Source: Urechis unicinctus | Lineage: Eukaryota; Annelida; Polychaeta; Xenopneusta; Urechidae | Reading direction: 5' to 3' | DNA: 64,000 nt | NCBI GenBank assembly: GCA_034190875.2 | Contig: CM067358.1 | Coordinates: 50,508,843 to 50,572,842 of the forward strand | Shown here: piece by piece, positions 11,641 through 24,200 of the stretch | How the letters are laid out: each line of letters opens with the position of its first letter | Numbering within the stretch: position 1 is the stretch's first letter | The notes under the pieces: generated by a model | The model's database searches: none | What the model was told of the DNA's origin: nothing | Seen by the model: the letters and a program-made list of their open reading frames with translations, nothing else | Made by a program: the position numbers and the translations under genes

Positions 11641-14264
11641 ATGGTCGTAGGATTTTCCGCCTATCGCCGATAATACCAGCTAACTTCGGTCATCCCATCC
11701 TCTGAAAAGATAATTTACATTGATTTAGCCTGGGTCCCTGCTTATCAGATGATGTCAGAATTTTGACATGGCTTCTATTTCCGTCAACCAGTTCTACAGT
11801 CTGTAAAGTAACCACATGTTTATGCGCATGCGCCCATATCCAAAGATAGTTCGAGACTGAGAAGTAAATCAGTCAGGAAATACCCTTTGTTTACCCTTAA
11901 CAGCTACCTAGCTACTATAATGGCCGTTTTGTTAAGTATTCGCTGTGCGATTTGATCTTTGTCGATTGCAATATGTTTGTCATAACGCCCATTTAACACA
12001 GCACGATTGGTATTTTCAAGTACGCTGAATCAGCCATCATAATGTTTGTGTCATTCGTCCAAAAGAAACATTCATGGACTACATCTTATGCGACCATTTT
12101 CTTAGGAATCAATATTTTACTGCGATGTACAAATGATATTTATGTCTGTATCAGCAGATCCAGGAAACCAGACCATATCGTGGACATCGCACCAAGGATA
12201 GTTTATACACAATATCTGCTTGTACCCCTCCACTTACCCGGCCGTTTGTTTCGGACATTACGTTTAAGAAAAAAGTACGTTTATCTATTCCGAAGGCTCT
12301 TATTCTATCCGTATCGGTATTGATTACTAGGATAAATGGTTTCCTCAAATCAATTCATAATTTTAGGGAATATTTCAACTACAACAAGTAATAATCTGCA
12401 GTCGCTGAGCAAAAATATAGGCCGGCCGTTTCGGGGAGCCACTGCACGGCGACGCACGCCTGGGGCAAGCGAAACTGCGGGAGTTGACTATCTCTATATA
12501 TTCAATCTCTGACCGCGCCCTCATCACACTTTTCTGGGTGAATCTAAACAGTAGAAAAGCAACTCAGAATTAGCCTTAGACTTACATCAGATGGATACTT
12601 TCACAATCAACCGCAGTTGTTTTTGGACCAGTTGTTAAAAGTATTTAATTGGAGCACGTGTTGTCAGTTCCGGAACAATGCCAACGGACACATCGTCTAA
12701 ATGCTTCACAAGGGTATATGACCACACGCGTGTACCGTTATGACTACACACATTACAGTTAAAATGGCGTGTTATTTATGTATATTTGATTATATATTCT
12801 TGTGAGGGGCTGTGTTGGCTGTGAATAGTCGAATTTATTACTAAATTAATATTGATGACTCCTGTAGATAATTGACAATGATTATTAACGGTCGATCCAA
12901 AGTAGGCAATGAATGCTCCGCATCATAATCATAATGGTTAAGCGGTTTGGTTTGACGTTTCGCCCAGAACATTGGGCCGGTTTCTGCAGGGGAATTTATT
13001 CATTGGACGCTGCTCAGTTTTGAAGCGATCATGGAAACCGACGGTCCACTCTCGGCTGTCTATCGGTCCATCTATCACCATAATTTATATCAAACCGCCG
13101 AGCTTATTTATGCCAAGTGATTGTGTAAATAAATCAATTATGATCAAGTTAAATCGCCCCCCACCCCTCGCACACCACCTACTGCAGGATTCATAGTCCA
13201 TACAGCTAAGCTGGTGTTTCGTTTGTCACCGGTCTAGCGATATTCATGCATATAAAATTCTGGTAATGGTAAAAGTCTTTAGATAACTTGATCTTAAACT
13301 TAAATGCTCTGCACGAAAAAAATATGTTGGACCTCACAAGTACTTGTCAGAAATTTCCGAATGCGAAGTTCAAAAGACTACCATTAAAAGAGATTTTTCT
13401 CTGTGTTTTTCTTGGGATCCAAAAAGAGCGTTTGAAGTTGAAAAACCCATTTTCGTTGTATTGTGCGGCTTCTTCTGGTAAATATGAACAAGCCGCAAAT
13501 AGGGGACCAATGCCAACTATTGTCGAATCGTGTTTAACGCACAAAAGGGTCGCTTTGATCAAGGATTTTGTCTCAAAGACTTAACTATATGCGTCCTTCA
13601 AAAAGGCATTTACGCAGCGATAGCTGACGAGGGCCCAGCCCCACGGTCCGTCTCTGCTGCAGTGAGGAGCTGCTGTGTATTTCGAAAGAACGAAACCCCT
13701 TATCGCTCGCATTACTCGATACAATTTGATCATGCATAATGGACATTCATGAATTGTTAAATTCATACTTTAACGCGAAACTGGAGTGTCATAATACGCC
13801 TTGTTGCCTGTACCACCCTAAACTTATGAGTTCTAGTTATATATAATTATCGGGACCCCATTCAAGGTGACGAGACCCCGTAGACTGTTCAATACAGCAG
13901 GTAAAAACATGCTAAGTCTGTCTGGCGAAAGCGCGCTCGCCTATACCACAGATACTGGCACCGTTTCATGCTCATATGACTCGGATTTCCTTCATGAATC
14001 TGTTGAACGCGGGCAAGTAATTGTCTCTAACCCCACTAGGCTGTCGTTCTCATCCAGAACAATCAGAGATTCGAGGATGAACTGTGGCAGGTGTTTCAGG
14101 TCACTTATAACACAGGGTCCACCTGTGACTGATAACCGCCCAGCTAAGACAGGAGCCCGCTAGAGAGGCCGTAATAATGATGGCCTGATGAATATCTCCA
14201 CAATACAGAAGTACCTAGCGCACAACAGTCCCGTATCCCCGCCTCGTCGAATATTATCCCAGTG
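11641..14264. other. Intergenic, no gene seen
   Basis: Open frames at 12042-12323, 13288-13584 and 13867-14163 are short and lack recognisable motifs or plausible splice structure. I see nothing functional that I can support. Confidence 0.45.
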
Positions 14265-14355
14265 TAAGGTCATTTGGTTAAATCATACTTTTTATCGCTG
14301 AGTTTAAGGTCATTTGATTGAATCATACTTTCTAACGCTGAGTTTAATGTCATTT
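14265..14355. repeat. ~40-bp tandem repeat, about two copies
   Basis: TAAGGTCATTTG(G/A)TT...AATCATACTTT...CGCTGAGTTT occurs twice in tandem, followed by a truncated third start (TAATGTCATTT). Confidence 0.7.
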
Positions 14356-14416
14356 CTATAATTGTGGCAAATGGCCCTAAGCGAACTTATTTGCGACTAA
14401 GTTTCTATCATATATG

Positions 14417-15024
14417 TGTGACCGTCCTTATCAGTTAGATATTATGTAATAACTACAGAAAGCGTCGTCAACCATTGTGGAGTCATAATGCAACACCCCC
14501 CCCCCCCCCACTTTTAAATACCTAACCGTGATATCTGAAAAACGACCACTATCCAAATTAAATAGTCCCGGTGTAGCAAGTAGAGCCCTTTGAAATTAAC
14601 ATTCCCAACCCGTCAATTCACATAACAATTAACATCAGCCCGTTTGATCTTTAATTAAAGCTAAAGGTGATTGTACCTCCACGCTTGCTGACGACGCCAT
14701 ACATTTGTATAAATACCTCCGTCCCCAGAAGTTAAAAACACATTCAGCGTTGGGGCAACGATACCGTCAACGTCGTACGGACCAAGTTGGAAAGCCAACT
14801 CCGTACGGCACATAGTAGTTTGGAATTCCAGCTCAGCAGTAGCCTCTGGACATCATCAGAGTTACTCCATACCACAATTTTGTAATATATATATTCGGAC
14901 TTGCGGGATACGGAATCCGTACCCCAACATTCAGAAATAAACCTCCTTTTTCTAGTTACCATTCAATTGACGTCTCATCTTCATCACTGCGACCATAAAA
15001 ACAGTGCCGACGTTCACGGTGAAA
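14417..15024 (+). repeat. 5' LTR
   Basis: Direct repeat of 15929-16540. It contains a 14-C homopolymer (14496-14509), a TATAAATA box at 14708-14715 and an AATAAA signal at 14936-14941, in the order expected for promoter and polyadenylation signals of an LTR. The exact 3' boundary (15024-15026) is uncertain by one or two bases. Confidence 0.85.
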
Positions 15025-15026
15025 AT

Positions 15027-15044
15027 TGGTGGAGAAATCCGGAG
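15027..15044 (+). promoter_or_regulatory. Candidate primer-binding site
   Basis: TGGTGGAGAAATCCGGAG begins with the TGG expected to pair with the CCA end of a tRNA and lies within three bases of the LTR end. The matching tRNA was not identified. Confidence 0.6.
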
Positions 15045-15093
15045 TGATCACCTTTTGGCTGATCACAGGAAAGTCATCTTCAAAAACTAAGGT

Positions 15094-15795
15094 ATGTCTG
15101 GACGTTTAGGCTACCGACGCCACGGAAAATCCTGGCCAGGTCCTATGCCTTACTACCTGACACCGGCTACCTCATCGCAGAAACCCCCAAGTGCGACACC
15201 ATGCCCTAAAACAGCCCCGACAAAGAACAAGTCGCCAAGTCAACGCCGACGGGATCAAGCCCGCCTGGAAACGTTCTTGACGAACAAGAAAGGTGATAAC
15301 AGCCTACCATTCCATTCAGTCCTGGCATCCGACTGGATGGAATGCGTAAATACAAGCGCCCCAAGAATGCATCATAAAAGAGATACTCCAAGACAACACA
15401 AGAAGGAACGTGACCTGGTTAGTGAGATTGACGGATTGAAAGACCACTTACTAGACGCCCAAATTGAACTTGAAAACATGCGAGGTATGCTGCGAGGACA
15501 ATTGGTCAAAAACACATCTGCTTCAGAAAAGCTGGAAAGGCTACAAGACGATGATCGAACACTACGCGAACAAATAAATATGTTGGAAAGGACTAAAACT
15601 CTTACCGATCAATTAAGAGACCTCCACAGCAGCCTAACACAGGACAGTCAAGCACCAGTTACAAGTGTCATGAACGGTAGTCACGGATGGAAATCTAGAT
15701 ATGATGCACGGTCCCAAATGTGCGCTTACTGTAATAATGTTGGTCACACTATATCTCAATGCATGAGTCGTAATAGAGACTATTGTTACCGCTAA
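15094..15795 (+). CDS. Gag-like protein with coiled coil and CCHC zinc knuckle
   Basis: A 233-residue ORF fills the internal part of the LTR element. Its ATG is the first after the primer-binding site. The N-terminal third is basic and Pro/Ser/Lys-rich, with an SPSQRRRDQARLETFL segment. I recall similar segments in gag-like proteins of invertebrate LTR elements. Residues ~100-175 form a predicted coiled coil rich in Leu, Glu and Lys. The C-terminus has CAYCNNVGHTISQC, a perfect CX2CX4HX4C zinc knuckle, the nucleic-acid-binding signature of nucleocapsid domains. The protein is expected to bind and package element RNA. No protease site or downstream pol frame follows. Confidence 0.85.
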   Translation: MSGRLGYRRHGKSWPGPMPYYLTPATSSQKPPSATPCPKTAPTKNKSPSQRRRDQARLETFLTNKKGDNSLPFHSVLASDWMECVNTSAPRMHHKRDTPRQHKKERDLVSEIDGLKDHLLDAQIELENMRGMLRGQLVKNTSASEKLERLQDDDRTLREQINMLERTKTLTDQLRDLHSSLTQDSQAPVTSVMNGSHGWKSRYDARSQMCAYCNNVGHTISQCMSRNRDYCYR

Positions 15796-15928
15796 TGTTT
15801 TTTTTTTGTGTCATTCTATGTCATTAATGTTTAATAGTATAGGTTAATTGATTGTTGTTAGTAATCTATTTGTTTGTGAACGATTTGTTGTAGACTTGAG
15901 GTCAAGTCTAATGTGTAGGAAGGGTATA

Positions 15929-16540
15929 TGTGACCGTCCTTATCAGTTAGATATTATGTAATAACTACAGAAAGCGTCGTCAACCATTGTGGAGTCATAA
16001 TGCAACACCCCCCCCCCCCCCCCCCCCCCCCCTAAAAACCTAACCGTGATATCTGAAGTGAACGGCCACTATCCAAATTAAATAGTCCCGGTGTAGCAAG
16101 TAGAGCCCTTTGAAGTAAAAATTCCCAACCCGTCAATTCCCATAACAATTAACATCAGACCGTTTGATCTTAATTAAAGCTAAAGGTAATTGTACCTCCA
16201 CGCTTGCTGACGACGCCTCACATTTGTATAAATACGTCCGTCCCCAGAAGTTAAAAACACATTCAGCATTGGGGCAACGAAACAGTCACCGTCGTACGGA
16301 CCTAGTTGGAAGGCCAACTCCGTACGGTACATAGTAGTTTGGAATTCCAGCTCATCAGTAGCCTCTGGACATCACCAGAGTTACTCTATATCACAGTTTT
16401 TGTAATATATATATTCGGACTTACGGGATACGGAATCCGTACCCCAACATTCTGAAATAAACCTCCTTTTTCTCGTTACCATTCAATTGACGTCTCGTCT
16501 TCATCACTGCGACCAGAAAGACTTCCACAACCACGGTGAA
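15929..16540 (+). repeat. 3' LTR
   Basis: Matches the 5' LTR over its length with scattered substitutions. The C homopolymer is longer here (25 C, 16008-16032). TATAAATA is at 16227-16234 and AATAAA at 16456-16461. It is followed directly by the ATATG target duplication. Confidence 0.85.
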
Positions 16541-16545
16541 ATATG

Positions 16546-18208
16546 TCCATGAATGGACCGCTCTTTGTAACGATCAGTGATGGAGACGTAATCAAAATGG
16601 CGCCTTTTCAAATCTGGGCATTTATTTCTGGGGTCTGTCTAAACATGCCCGGAGGATAAAGCTGTTGTTAAGAGCTTCATAGCCGGGGGTAATAACTGTC
16701 GTTTCGGTTTAATGCGAGGTCAATAAATCCAGCGCTCAGCGCATTAATTGAACCGTTAGTAATTGATTCCGGTTGCTTTCAAGTCAAATACACAACGTCA
16801 TTTTGTGGAAGGAAACAAGTCGATGTTCGTTAACGGTCATATACCGACCCATTTGATATCTTAGCTTAAACCCCCAACCGGCTCATACACAGTCTCACAG
16901 GCACTTGGGCTCAACCATTATGATTCTACAATCAATCTCGAATGCGGTGGTATCTTATAGAAGATCCACGCGAGCTTGAAGATAATATAACAATGGAGAA
17001 GCACCAGCGCCTGTGTACAGTCTTGTCGTGTGCGCGGCCATGTTCATATTCGGTTTCAATATTCGACTCCTAACTTTACTTCAGACACCGAAATAATCCC
17101 TCTCATCATAGCGGCTGTCGGTTGGCAACATACACACGGAATGGCCTCTAAACGAGCCACAATACCGGCGTCGCTGGATCAAGTCACATAGTCCGATTAT
17201 CGTGTTAACAGTTCCCCATTAGGTGCTCCACCTTTGCATTATATCGAGTGGCGACTTCCAACGTTTACTCCCGAGCCCCTTGACTTGACATCGTCAGCGC
17301 CGTAAGTACCGCTAACCCCAATCTATCTGCCCTCAACGACCCTAAACCATACCCCCTTCAAGGCCAAGCCAATGGAGCTCAACATTCCGGTGGCTACTGG
17401 GGGTGTAGCAGAGATAAAACTGAGTTTATTTTCTACTTGATATCACGGCCCAAAAGTGTGAATGATTTGGATCTCAGAACGGCTATGCTTAGGATAAGTA
17501 GGTCGGGTCAGTTGAGGTTGAAGGTTGAAGGTTGGCAACGTAATATCGTAGAGTATGACGAAAGGTGAAGAATGAATTGGGGTAGATTTTAAAGACTCTC
17601 TGACTATCCCTGAATCCAATCTTCTCCAGATTCTACTCCTTCATACAAGGCTTCGTGAATTTATAACCCTGCCTTTGTAAGTGGGGTGTATTTAATTATA
17701 TCACATGTTCTGCTCCGTTGGCCTCGACTTCGGTTGGTCGACCAGGCACCGACACTCAATCCACCCAAGTGCCCCCACCCCGGCTAATATAGACAGACAT
17801 TTGAAATACGGTGTTTATTGACGGTTTGATATCCTTAACACGCGAGGCAGTCAGCCACCCATTGGACCATCACTCGGCCTCGATACTCAGCTATGTTGTC
17901 TGAACTAGTTGTCTTCCTAACACCTGGACATCATTAAAAACAGTTATTGGATTGGCATGTGTAAACAAGTGACGGGAGCTTGTGAATCGGCGTGAGTGAT
18001 GCGGGACGTCGCCGCCATTATCAAGTTCACGCATATTTACAGAAGGGCCGCAATCATCGAGCAGGTTGGTGCTTCTGTACGCTAGTCGACGGTGTCATGC
18101 CGTAACCATCAACCTCACAGCAATCTTCAGGACTTGTTGGATTCCCACTCTGTTAGCTCATGTCACAGTTGGTCGGGTGTGCGTAGGGCTGAGGAGGAGG
18201 GCGTTACC
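16546..18208. other. Intergenic, no gene seen
   Basis: No open frame or motif that I can support. It should contain the promoter of the gene starting at 18209, but no clear core-promoter element stands out. Confidence 0.4.
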
Positions 18209-21200
18209 ATGGACGCGGTTCGGATCACCGTCAACCTGCCGACATCATACGAGACCCTAACGCCACCAGCCCGCTACAAGAAACTCTTCAAGGTATGCGC
18301 AAGCAACATCTCATTCATCTTAGTACTGTCTATGCGTATTGAGAAATTTATTGTATGTTTTCATTTGTAAATATATGTGCGTTCATTGAATTCGTCCCTG
18401 GCTGGGTCGTTTGTGCACAGTTCGCCACAACGATACACAAAGCCGCAAAGAGTTCATCAATATAACATAATTAGCTGCTATTACTTGGCGTCCTAGCAGC
18501 TGTCTCCAGATATTGCTGCCTCCCGCCCTCCTGTCCCCTTTTGTCTCATAACTGGCAGGTCAACTGACACCTTTTCGACTGGATCTTTTGTCCAGCGCTT
18601 CGTCACTTATGTCATATCTCTCCAACACCTCGTAGCATCTCTGCTTGGCGCCCACGTCTCAATCATAGAATCTCTGTTTGGCGCCCACATCTCTATCGTA
18701 GCATCTCTGCTTGGCGCCCATGTCTCTAACGTTGCATCTCTGCTTGGCGCCCACGTCTCTAACGTAGCATCTCTGCTTGGCGCCCACGTCTCTATCGTAG
18801 CATCTCTGCTTGGCGCCCACATCTCTATCGTAGCATCTCTGCTTGACCCCCACATCTCTATCGTAGCATCTCTGCTTGGCCCCCACATCTCTATCGTAGC
18901 ATCTCTGCTTGGAGCCCACGTCTCTATCGTAACATATCTGCTTGACGCCCACATCACTATCGTAGCATCTCTGCTTGGCGCCCACGTCTCTATCGTAACA
19001 TATCTGCTTGACCCCCACGTCTCTATCATAGATTATCTGCTTGGCCCCCACGTCTCATTCGTAGCATTTCTGCTTGGCCCCAACATCTCTATCATAGCAT
19101 ATATGCTTGGCGCCCACGTCTCTATCGTAACATAACTACTTGGCCCCCTCATCTCTATCATAGCATCTTTGCTTGGCACCCACGTCTCTATCTTAACATA
19201 TCTGCTTGACGCCCACGTCTCTATCGTAGCATCTCTGCTTGACCTCCACGTCTCTACTGTAACATATCTGCTTGACGCCTACATCTCTATCGTAGCATCT
19301 CTGCTTGACGCCCACATCTCTATCGTAGCATCTCTGCTTGGCGCCCACGTCTCTATCGTAAGATTTCTGCTTGACGCCCACGTCTCTATCATAATACATC
19401 TGCTTGACGCCCACGTCTCTATCGTAGCATATCTGCTTGGCGCCCACATCTCTATCGTAGCATATCTGCTTGGCGCTCACGTCTCTATCGTAGCATCTCT
19501 GCTTGGCGCCCACGTATCTATCGTAGCATTTCTGCTTGGCCCCCACATCTCTATCGTAGCATCTCTGCTTGGCGCCCACGTCTCTATCGTAACATATCTG
19601 CTTGGCCCCCTCATCTCTATCATAGCATCTCTGCTTGGCACCCACGTCTCTATCGTAACATATCTGCTTGACGCCCACGTCTCTATCGTAGCATATCTGC
19701 TTGGCGCCCACGTCTCTATCGTAGCATCTCTGCTTGGCGCCCACGTATCTATCGTAGCATATCTGCTTGGCGCCCACGTCTCTATCCTAGCATCTCTGCT
19801 TGACGCCCACGTCTCTATCGTGGACCTCTTGTCTCTACCGTAACCATCTCTCTCACTCATTAACGATGTCTATGGCGTCTCAGTATATTACAACCTTGCC
19901 GCTCACGTCCAAGCAGAACTTCTCCTCTTACAGCGATCTGAGCTCGTGATAGTCGTCTACATTTTATCATAGCTAAGACACCAAGAATACGGGGCCCATA
20001 CTGATCCTACACTTCCACGTCGACAGCGGGGCGGGGGTCAACGTGATCATGATATTCACCTGATTCCACCCTCACCGTATTCCTCTGTTACAGAGATGCA
20101 TGGCATGCGGCGCCAAGCTCGTTCTTCTCATGGAGAAGTTTGGCGAACTGAGTCCTGATATTTCGCTGGATTCTGTTTCCTGTTCCCCGGGAAGACGAGC
20201 AGCACAACTGAACGACACCCAGGAGTCGGTAGGGGGCGACATGGCAGGTGGATGGTACTGCAGTCAATGTGGCATCCATCTCCTGCTTCCCCAGGTGACG
20301 TCATTTATCATGGACATGTGCCAGACTTTGAATCATTATATCTATTCACTCTGTTCTCTATTTAGTTGAAGACATGCAAAAGATTCAAGTATAAGTGATA
20401 TCACACATTCAACCAAACAGTTCATTCAGTGCACTTTTGGTATAAATACATCGATTGTCTGTTGCTACTTGGTATAACGCCAATTTAAGTCAGGCCATTG
20501 ACTGCAGGAATTACGCGGGAAACAGGCGCCCAAGGTTACCACTAGTTCGCCATACACATCGCCCAAGACGCACCCAGTGAGTACACCATTTCATCTCAAC
20601 AACTTCGTTCATTGCGCCAGTGTCCAATCAGAGCAAAATATTAACCTAGGTTTAGTCCACTAGTTTGACTTATTGAATAGACCTCGATGACGAGGGAAAG
20701 TTTAACGAGGATCTGAAACATTTATTTAATCCAATTGGTACCGCATATCCAGTTTCATTTTCTTTCAAATGATCATCTTTTTTTAACAAATTATTTTGTG
20801 GTTTTTACACTTGGCCGTCGCCATTACAGTTTTCGTTTGTCACAAGAGCTATACAACCGTCGTTACCGTATTGAACAATTGATTGAATGTGATGATAATC
20901 TGACACACCTACTGACAACCCCGCCCACCTCATAAGTCAATTCGAATGAACCCTATAAGCTCTTTCGTTTAATGGTGTGCTTAATGAATGAATGGCCTTG
21001 TTATTTGTGTTTTCCACCAGGTGGCCGAGCATAAACACGTGAGTCTCCAGACGGCGCTACAGACGCTGTTGTCGTCCATGCAAGAAGAAGCGAGTCACAG
21101 AGAGAGGCAGCTAGAACACTGCCACACCCACTTGACCAGTCTCGGCCACGCCTACGAATCCCTTCTTCATCATATCAACCGTCTCTCTCGTATGGATAGC

Positions 21201-24200
21201 AAGCTGCAGGACAATATGTCTCGTGCTATGCTATGGAATGACTCTCCCAAGGTAGCGAGTACGCCCAAGAACCATGTGAATAGACCTTGGGCTAGTGTGT
21301 CATCCACTGCCACTCAAACGGAAGGTAGTTTCGTGAGTGGTAGGGATCCCCGTACTGACAGTAGTGGTGGTGATCCAAAAATAATCAGGATCAAACACAA
21401 GAATGAATCCCTTCATGGCCAGCTGGATAATTCGGTGAAAATGTCTCAGTTGAGTGACAATATATCCAGAGATACCCCCTTATCATGACCGAGGCAACCC
21501 CTCTCATGAACGAACGCCCCCTAGTGGCAATCACTCGTCCGAACTGGTGACTTCAAGTCTGGTGACTGTGAGTAAGCCATCAGAAACAAGCCATGGCAGC
21601 ACAAGACCAATTACATCATTTCAACACACCAAAGCTTCCGCCTCATCAGTACACATAACGGACAACTCCAAGTACCACGAAGATCCCAGGGATGAGTCAC
21701 CTGTGCCGCGTACACAAGGCGCAGAGAGTCGTCGTCAGGATGGACAGCCTTCTTTACCTAGTGATATGCATGACAATTCCATACGACCTGTTGATGCTAA
21801 GATCTTTGCGCCATCTGTGACTGAAAAGCGTAAGGCTATGTATGAAGGGACATCAGCTATGGTGCGTACAGGGCGCAGCAACCACGTCCATAGCAACATG
21901 CGAGGACAAGGACAACGAGAGGGCTCCAATGACAGTACGTCTCCTGAGTCTAACATCCAACATGGTGGTCTATCTAGGCATAGATCGCCTGATGTACTCC
22001 ACAGAAAGAGGTTTCATGACAACCCAAGAGGCGGGCTTAACCCGCTGGACATGGGCGTGATGGCCAGCTCTAGTGGGGAGAGACACTCGGAAGCTGGAAT
22101 ATCGGACATGCAAGGCAGGGTCCAATCTCCAGTGACGTTAAACGGAGGTAGCCGGTTAGTTGGTTCCGATGACAGCAGCAAACCACGTTACGTACGTGAC
22201 GCAGGGAACAGATCGCCGGAGGGTTTCGGCCGAAGTCGAGGTCATGGTAGGCATGGCGAAGCTAGTTCTGAAGAGGTCAGAAAGAGAGGTACGCCTGACG
22301 TCTGGGGCAAACTCAACGGCAACATGGGACAGGGACAAATCTCTGAGCGTCACGAGAGAAGCAGATCTTCCGAGGGTAACGATCCTGCAAGGGGATCTAA
22401 CAGCCAAACGAGGGACAGATCGCCTGAAGGTAACGGTCCAGTCAGGGGGTCCAGGAGCCAAACGAGGGACAGATCTCCTGAAGGAAACGGTCCAGACAGG
22501 GGGTCCAGAAGCCAAACGAGGGACAGATCTCCTGAAGGAAACGGTCCAGTCAGGGGGTCCAGAAGCCAAAAGAGGGACAGATCGCCTGAAGGAAACGGTC
22601 CATTCAGGGGGCCCAGAAGCCAAACGAGGGACAGATCTCCTGAAGGAAACGGTCCAGACAGGGGGTCCAGAAGCCAAACGAGGGACAGATCTCCTGAAGG
22701 AAACGGTCCAGTCAGGGGGTCCAGAAGCCAAACGAGGGACAGATCTCCTGAAGGAAACGGTCCAGACAGGGGGTCCAGAAGCCAAACGAGGGACAGATCT
22801 CCTGAAGGAAACGGTCCAGTCAGGGGGTCCAGAAGCCAAACGAGGGACAGATCGCCTGAAGGAAACGGTCCAGTCAGGGGGTCCAGAAGCCAAACGAGGG
22901 ACAGATCTCCTGAAGGAAACGGTCTAGACAGGGGGTCCAGAAGTCAAACGAGGGACAGATCTCCTGAAGGAAACGGTCCAGTCAGGGGGTCCAGAAGCCA
23001 AACGAGGGACAGATCGCCTGAAGGAAACGGTCCAGTCAGGGGGTCCAGAAGCCAAACGAGGGACAGATCTCCTGAAGGAAACGGTCCAGTCAGGGGGACC
23101 AGAAGCCAAACGAGGGACAGATCTCCTGAAGGAAACGGTCTAGACAGGGGGTCCAGAAGTCAAACGTGGGACAGATCTCCTGAAGGAAACGGTCCAGTCA
23201 GGGGGTCCAGAAGCCAAACGAGGAACAGATCGCCTGATGGTTTGATGAGAGATCAAACTGGAAGAGCTTCTGTCCGACGTAGGCGTCCACAACAGCCCGA
23301 GTCAATGGTGCCATTTCATCATCAAAATACCTCATCCAATAATAACTTTCACCCAAAGCAGAATGTAGTAATTCAGCAGGAGAATGATAAACTGAAGCTG
23401 AAGCCAACGGTTCTTGTACACAAGCCTGTTGGTTCACGGAGTACCCCGCAGATATCGTCACCAGAAGAGATCCCACAGGTTACAAAGGCGTTTTCACCAA
23501 TAGATCCTGCTCGCTCGCCGTCCACTTCGTCTTATAAAAATGCTGAAGATAAACCTCAATCAATCAGACGCGCTTTATTTCAATTTGCATCATCTGACAG
23601 CAAACATGAACATTCGCTCAGGCAGACTGATTCTCAGCATTCTTCACCTGCAAACTTGATCTCCAGACCAACACGCGACATGCGCCAATCCCACGAGTCC
23701 TCTGTCAGAAACGCCGGTTTGAAGACCGGTGCCCCTGTGCCTTCTGTCTCGCCTCACATTACTACCTCCTCTGAGCATTCAGGCGTACGTGTTGACAAAC
23801 CACCGCGTTATCAACACAAGGACGTGGACAGAATGGTCCTACCACTCGACCCTGGTGTTACGGACCGCATCCAGGACAGATCTTATGACATTATGCCCGA
23901 TGATAGCAACTTTGCTCCTATCAATATTTCGTCTGTGGAATTACGCCAAGAAATTGTTCAGCAGCCCCATAAAAAGTTTTCAGCAAGCCCGCTATGCGCA
24001 AGCACACCCAAGCATATCACCAACAAAACGGGTCACATGGACCAAAAACAGTCTCCGCAAATGGGGAAAGTGGCACAACTTCGAGAACTTTACTCGCAAG
24101 GGAATTCCTCGCATTCGAACCCCTTAACGTCAATTTCAGCCCTACACAACACGCACTCAGAAGTTCTGAAAAGGCTTCCAGCGCACCAATTCAATGAGTC

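Larger units (their letters stand above)
14412..16545 (+). mobile_element. Gag-only (non-autonomous) LTR retrotransposon with target-site duplication
   Basis: Two direct ~610-bp LTRs (14417-~15024 and 15929-~16540) flank about 900 bp of internal sequence. Both LTRs start TGTGACCG and end near CACGGTGAA. The five bases before the left LTR (ATATG, 14412-14416) recur right after the right LTR (16541-16545), which supports an intact insertion. A likely primer-binding site TGGTGGAGAAATCCGGAG starts at 15027, just inside the left LTR. A purine-rich tract (AGGAAGGG, about 15918-15924) precedes the right LTR. The only internal ORF is gag-like. There are no reverse transcriptase, protease or integrase motifs, and no space for them. 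It therefore resembles a small non-autonomous element that depends on an autonomous relative for replication. Confidence 0.88.

Noticed and set aside
18607..19860. Long open frames on both strands of the 33-bp minisatellite
   Set aside because: They begin and end within the array and do not join the adjacent exons. Not annotated as genes.
22156..23109. Minus- and second plus-frame open reading frames across the 54-bp repeat
   Set aside because: Repeat periodicity (multiple of three, no stops) opens them automatically. Only the frame continuous with the flanking coding sequence is supported.
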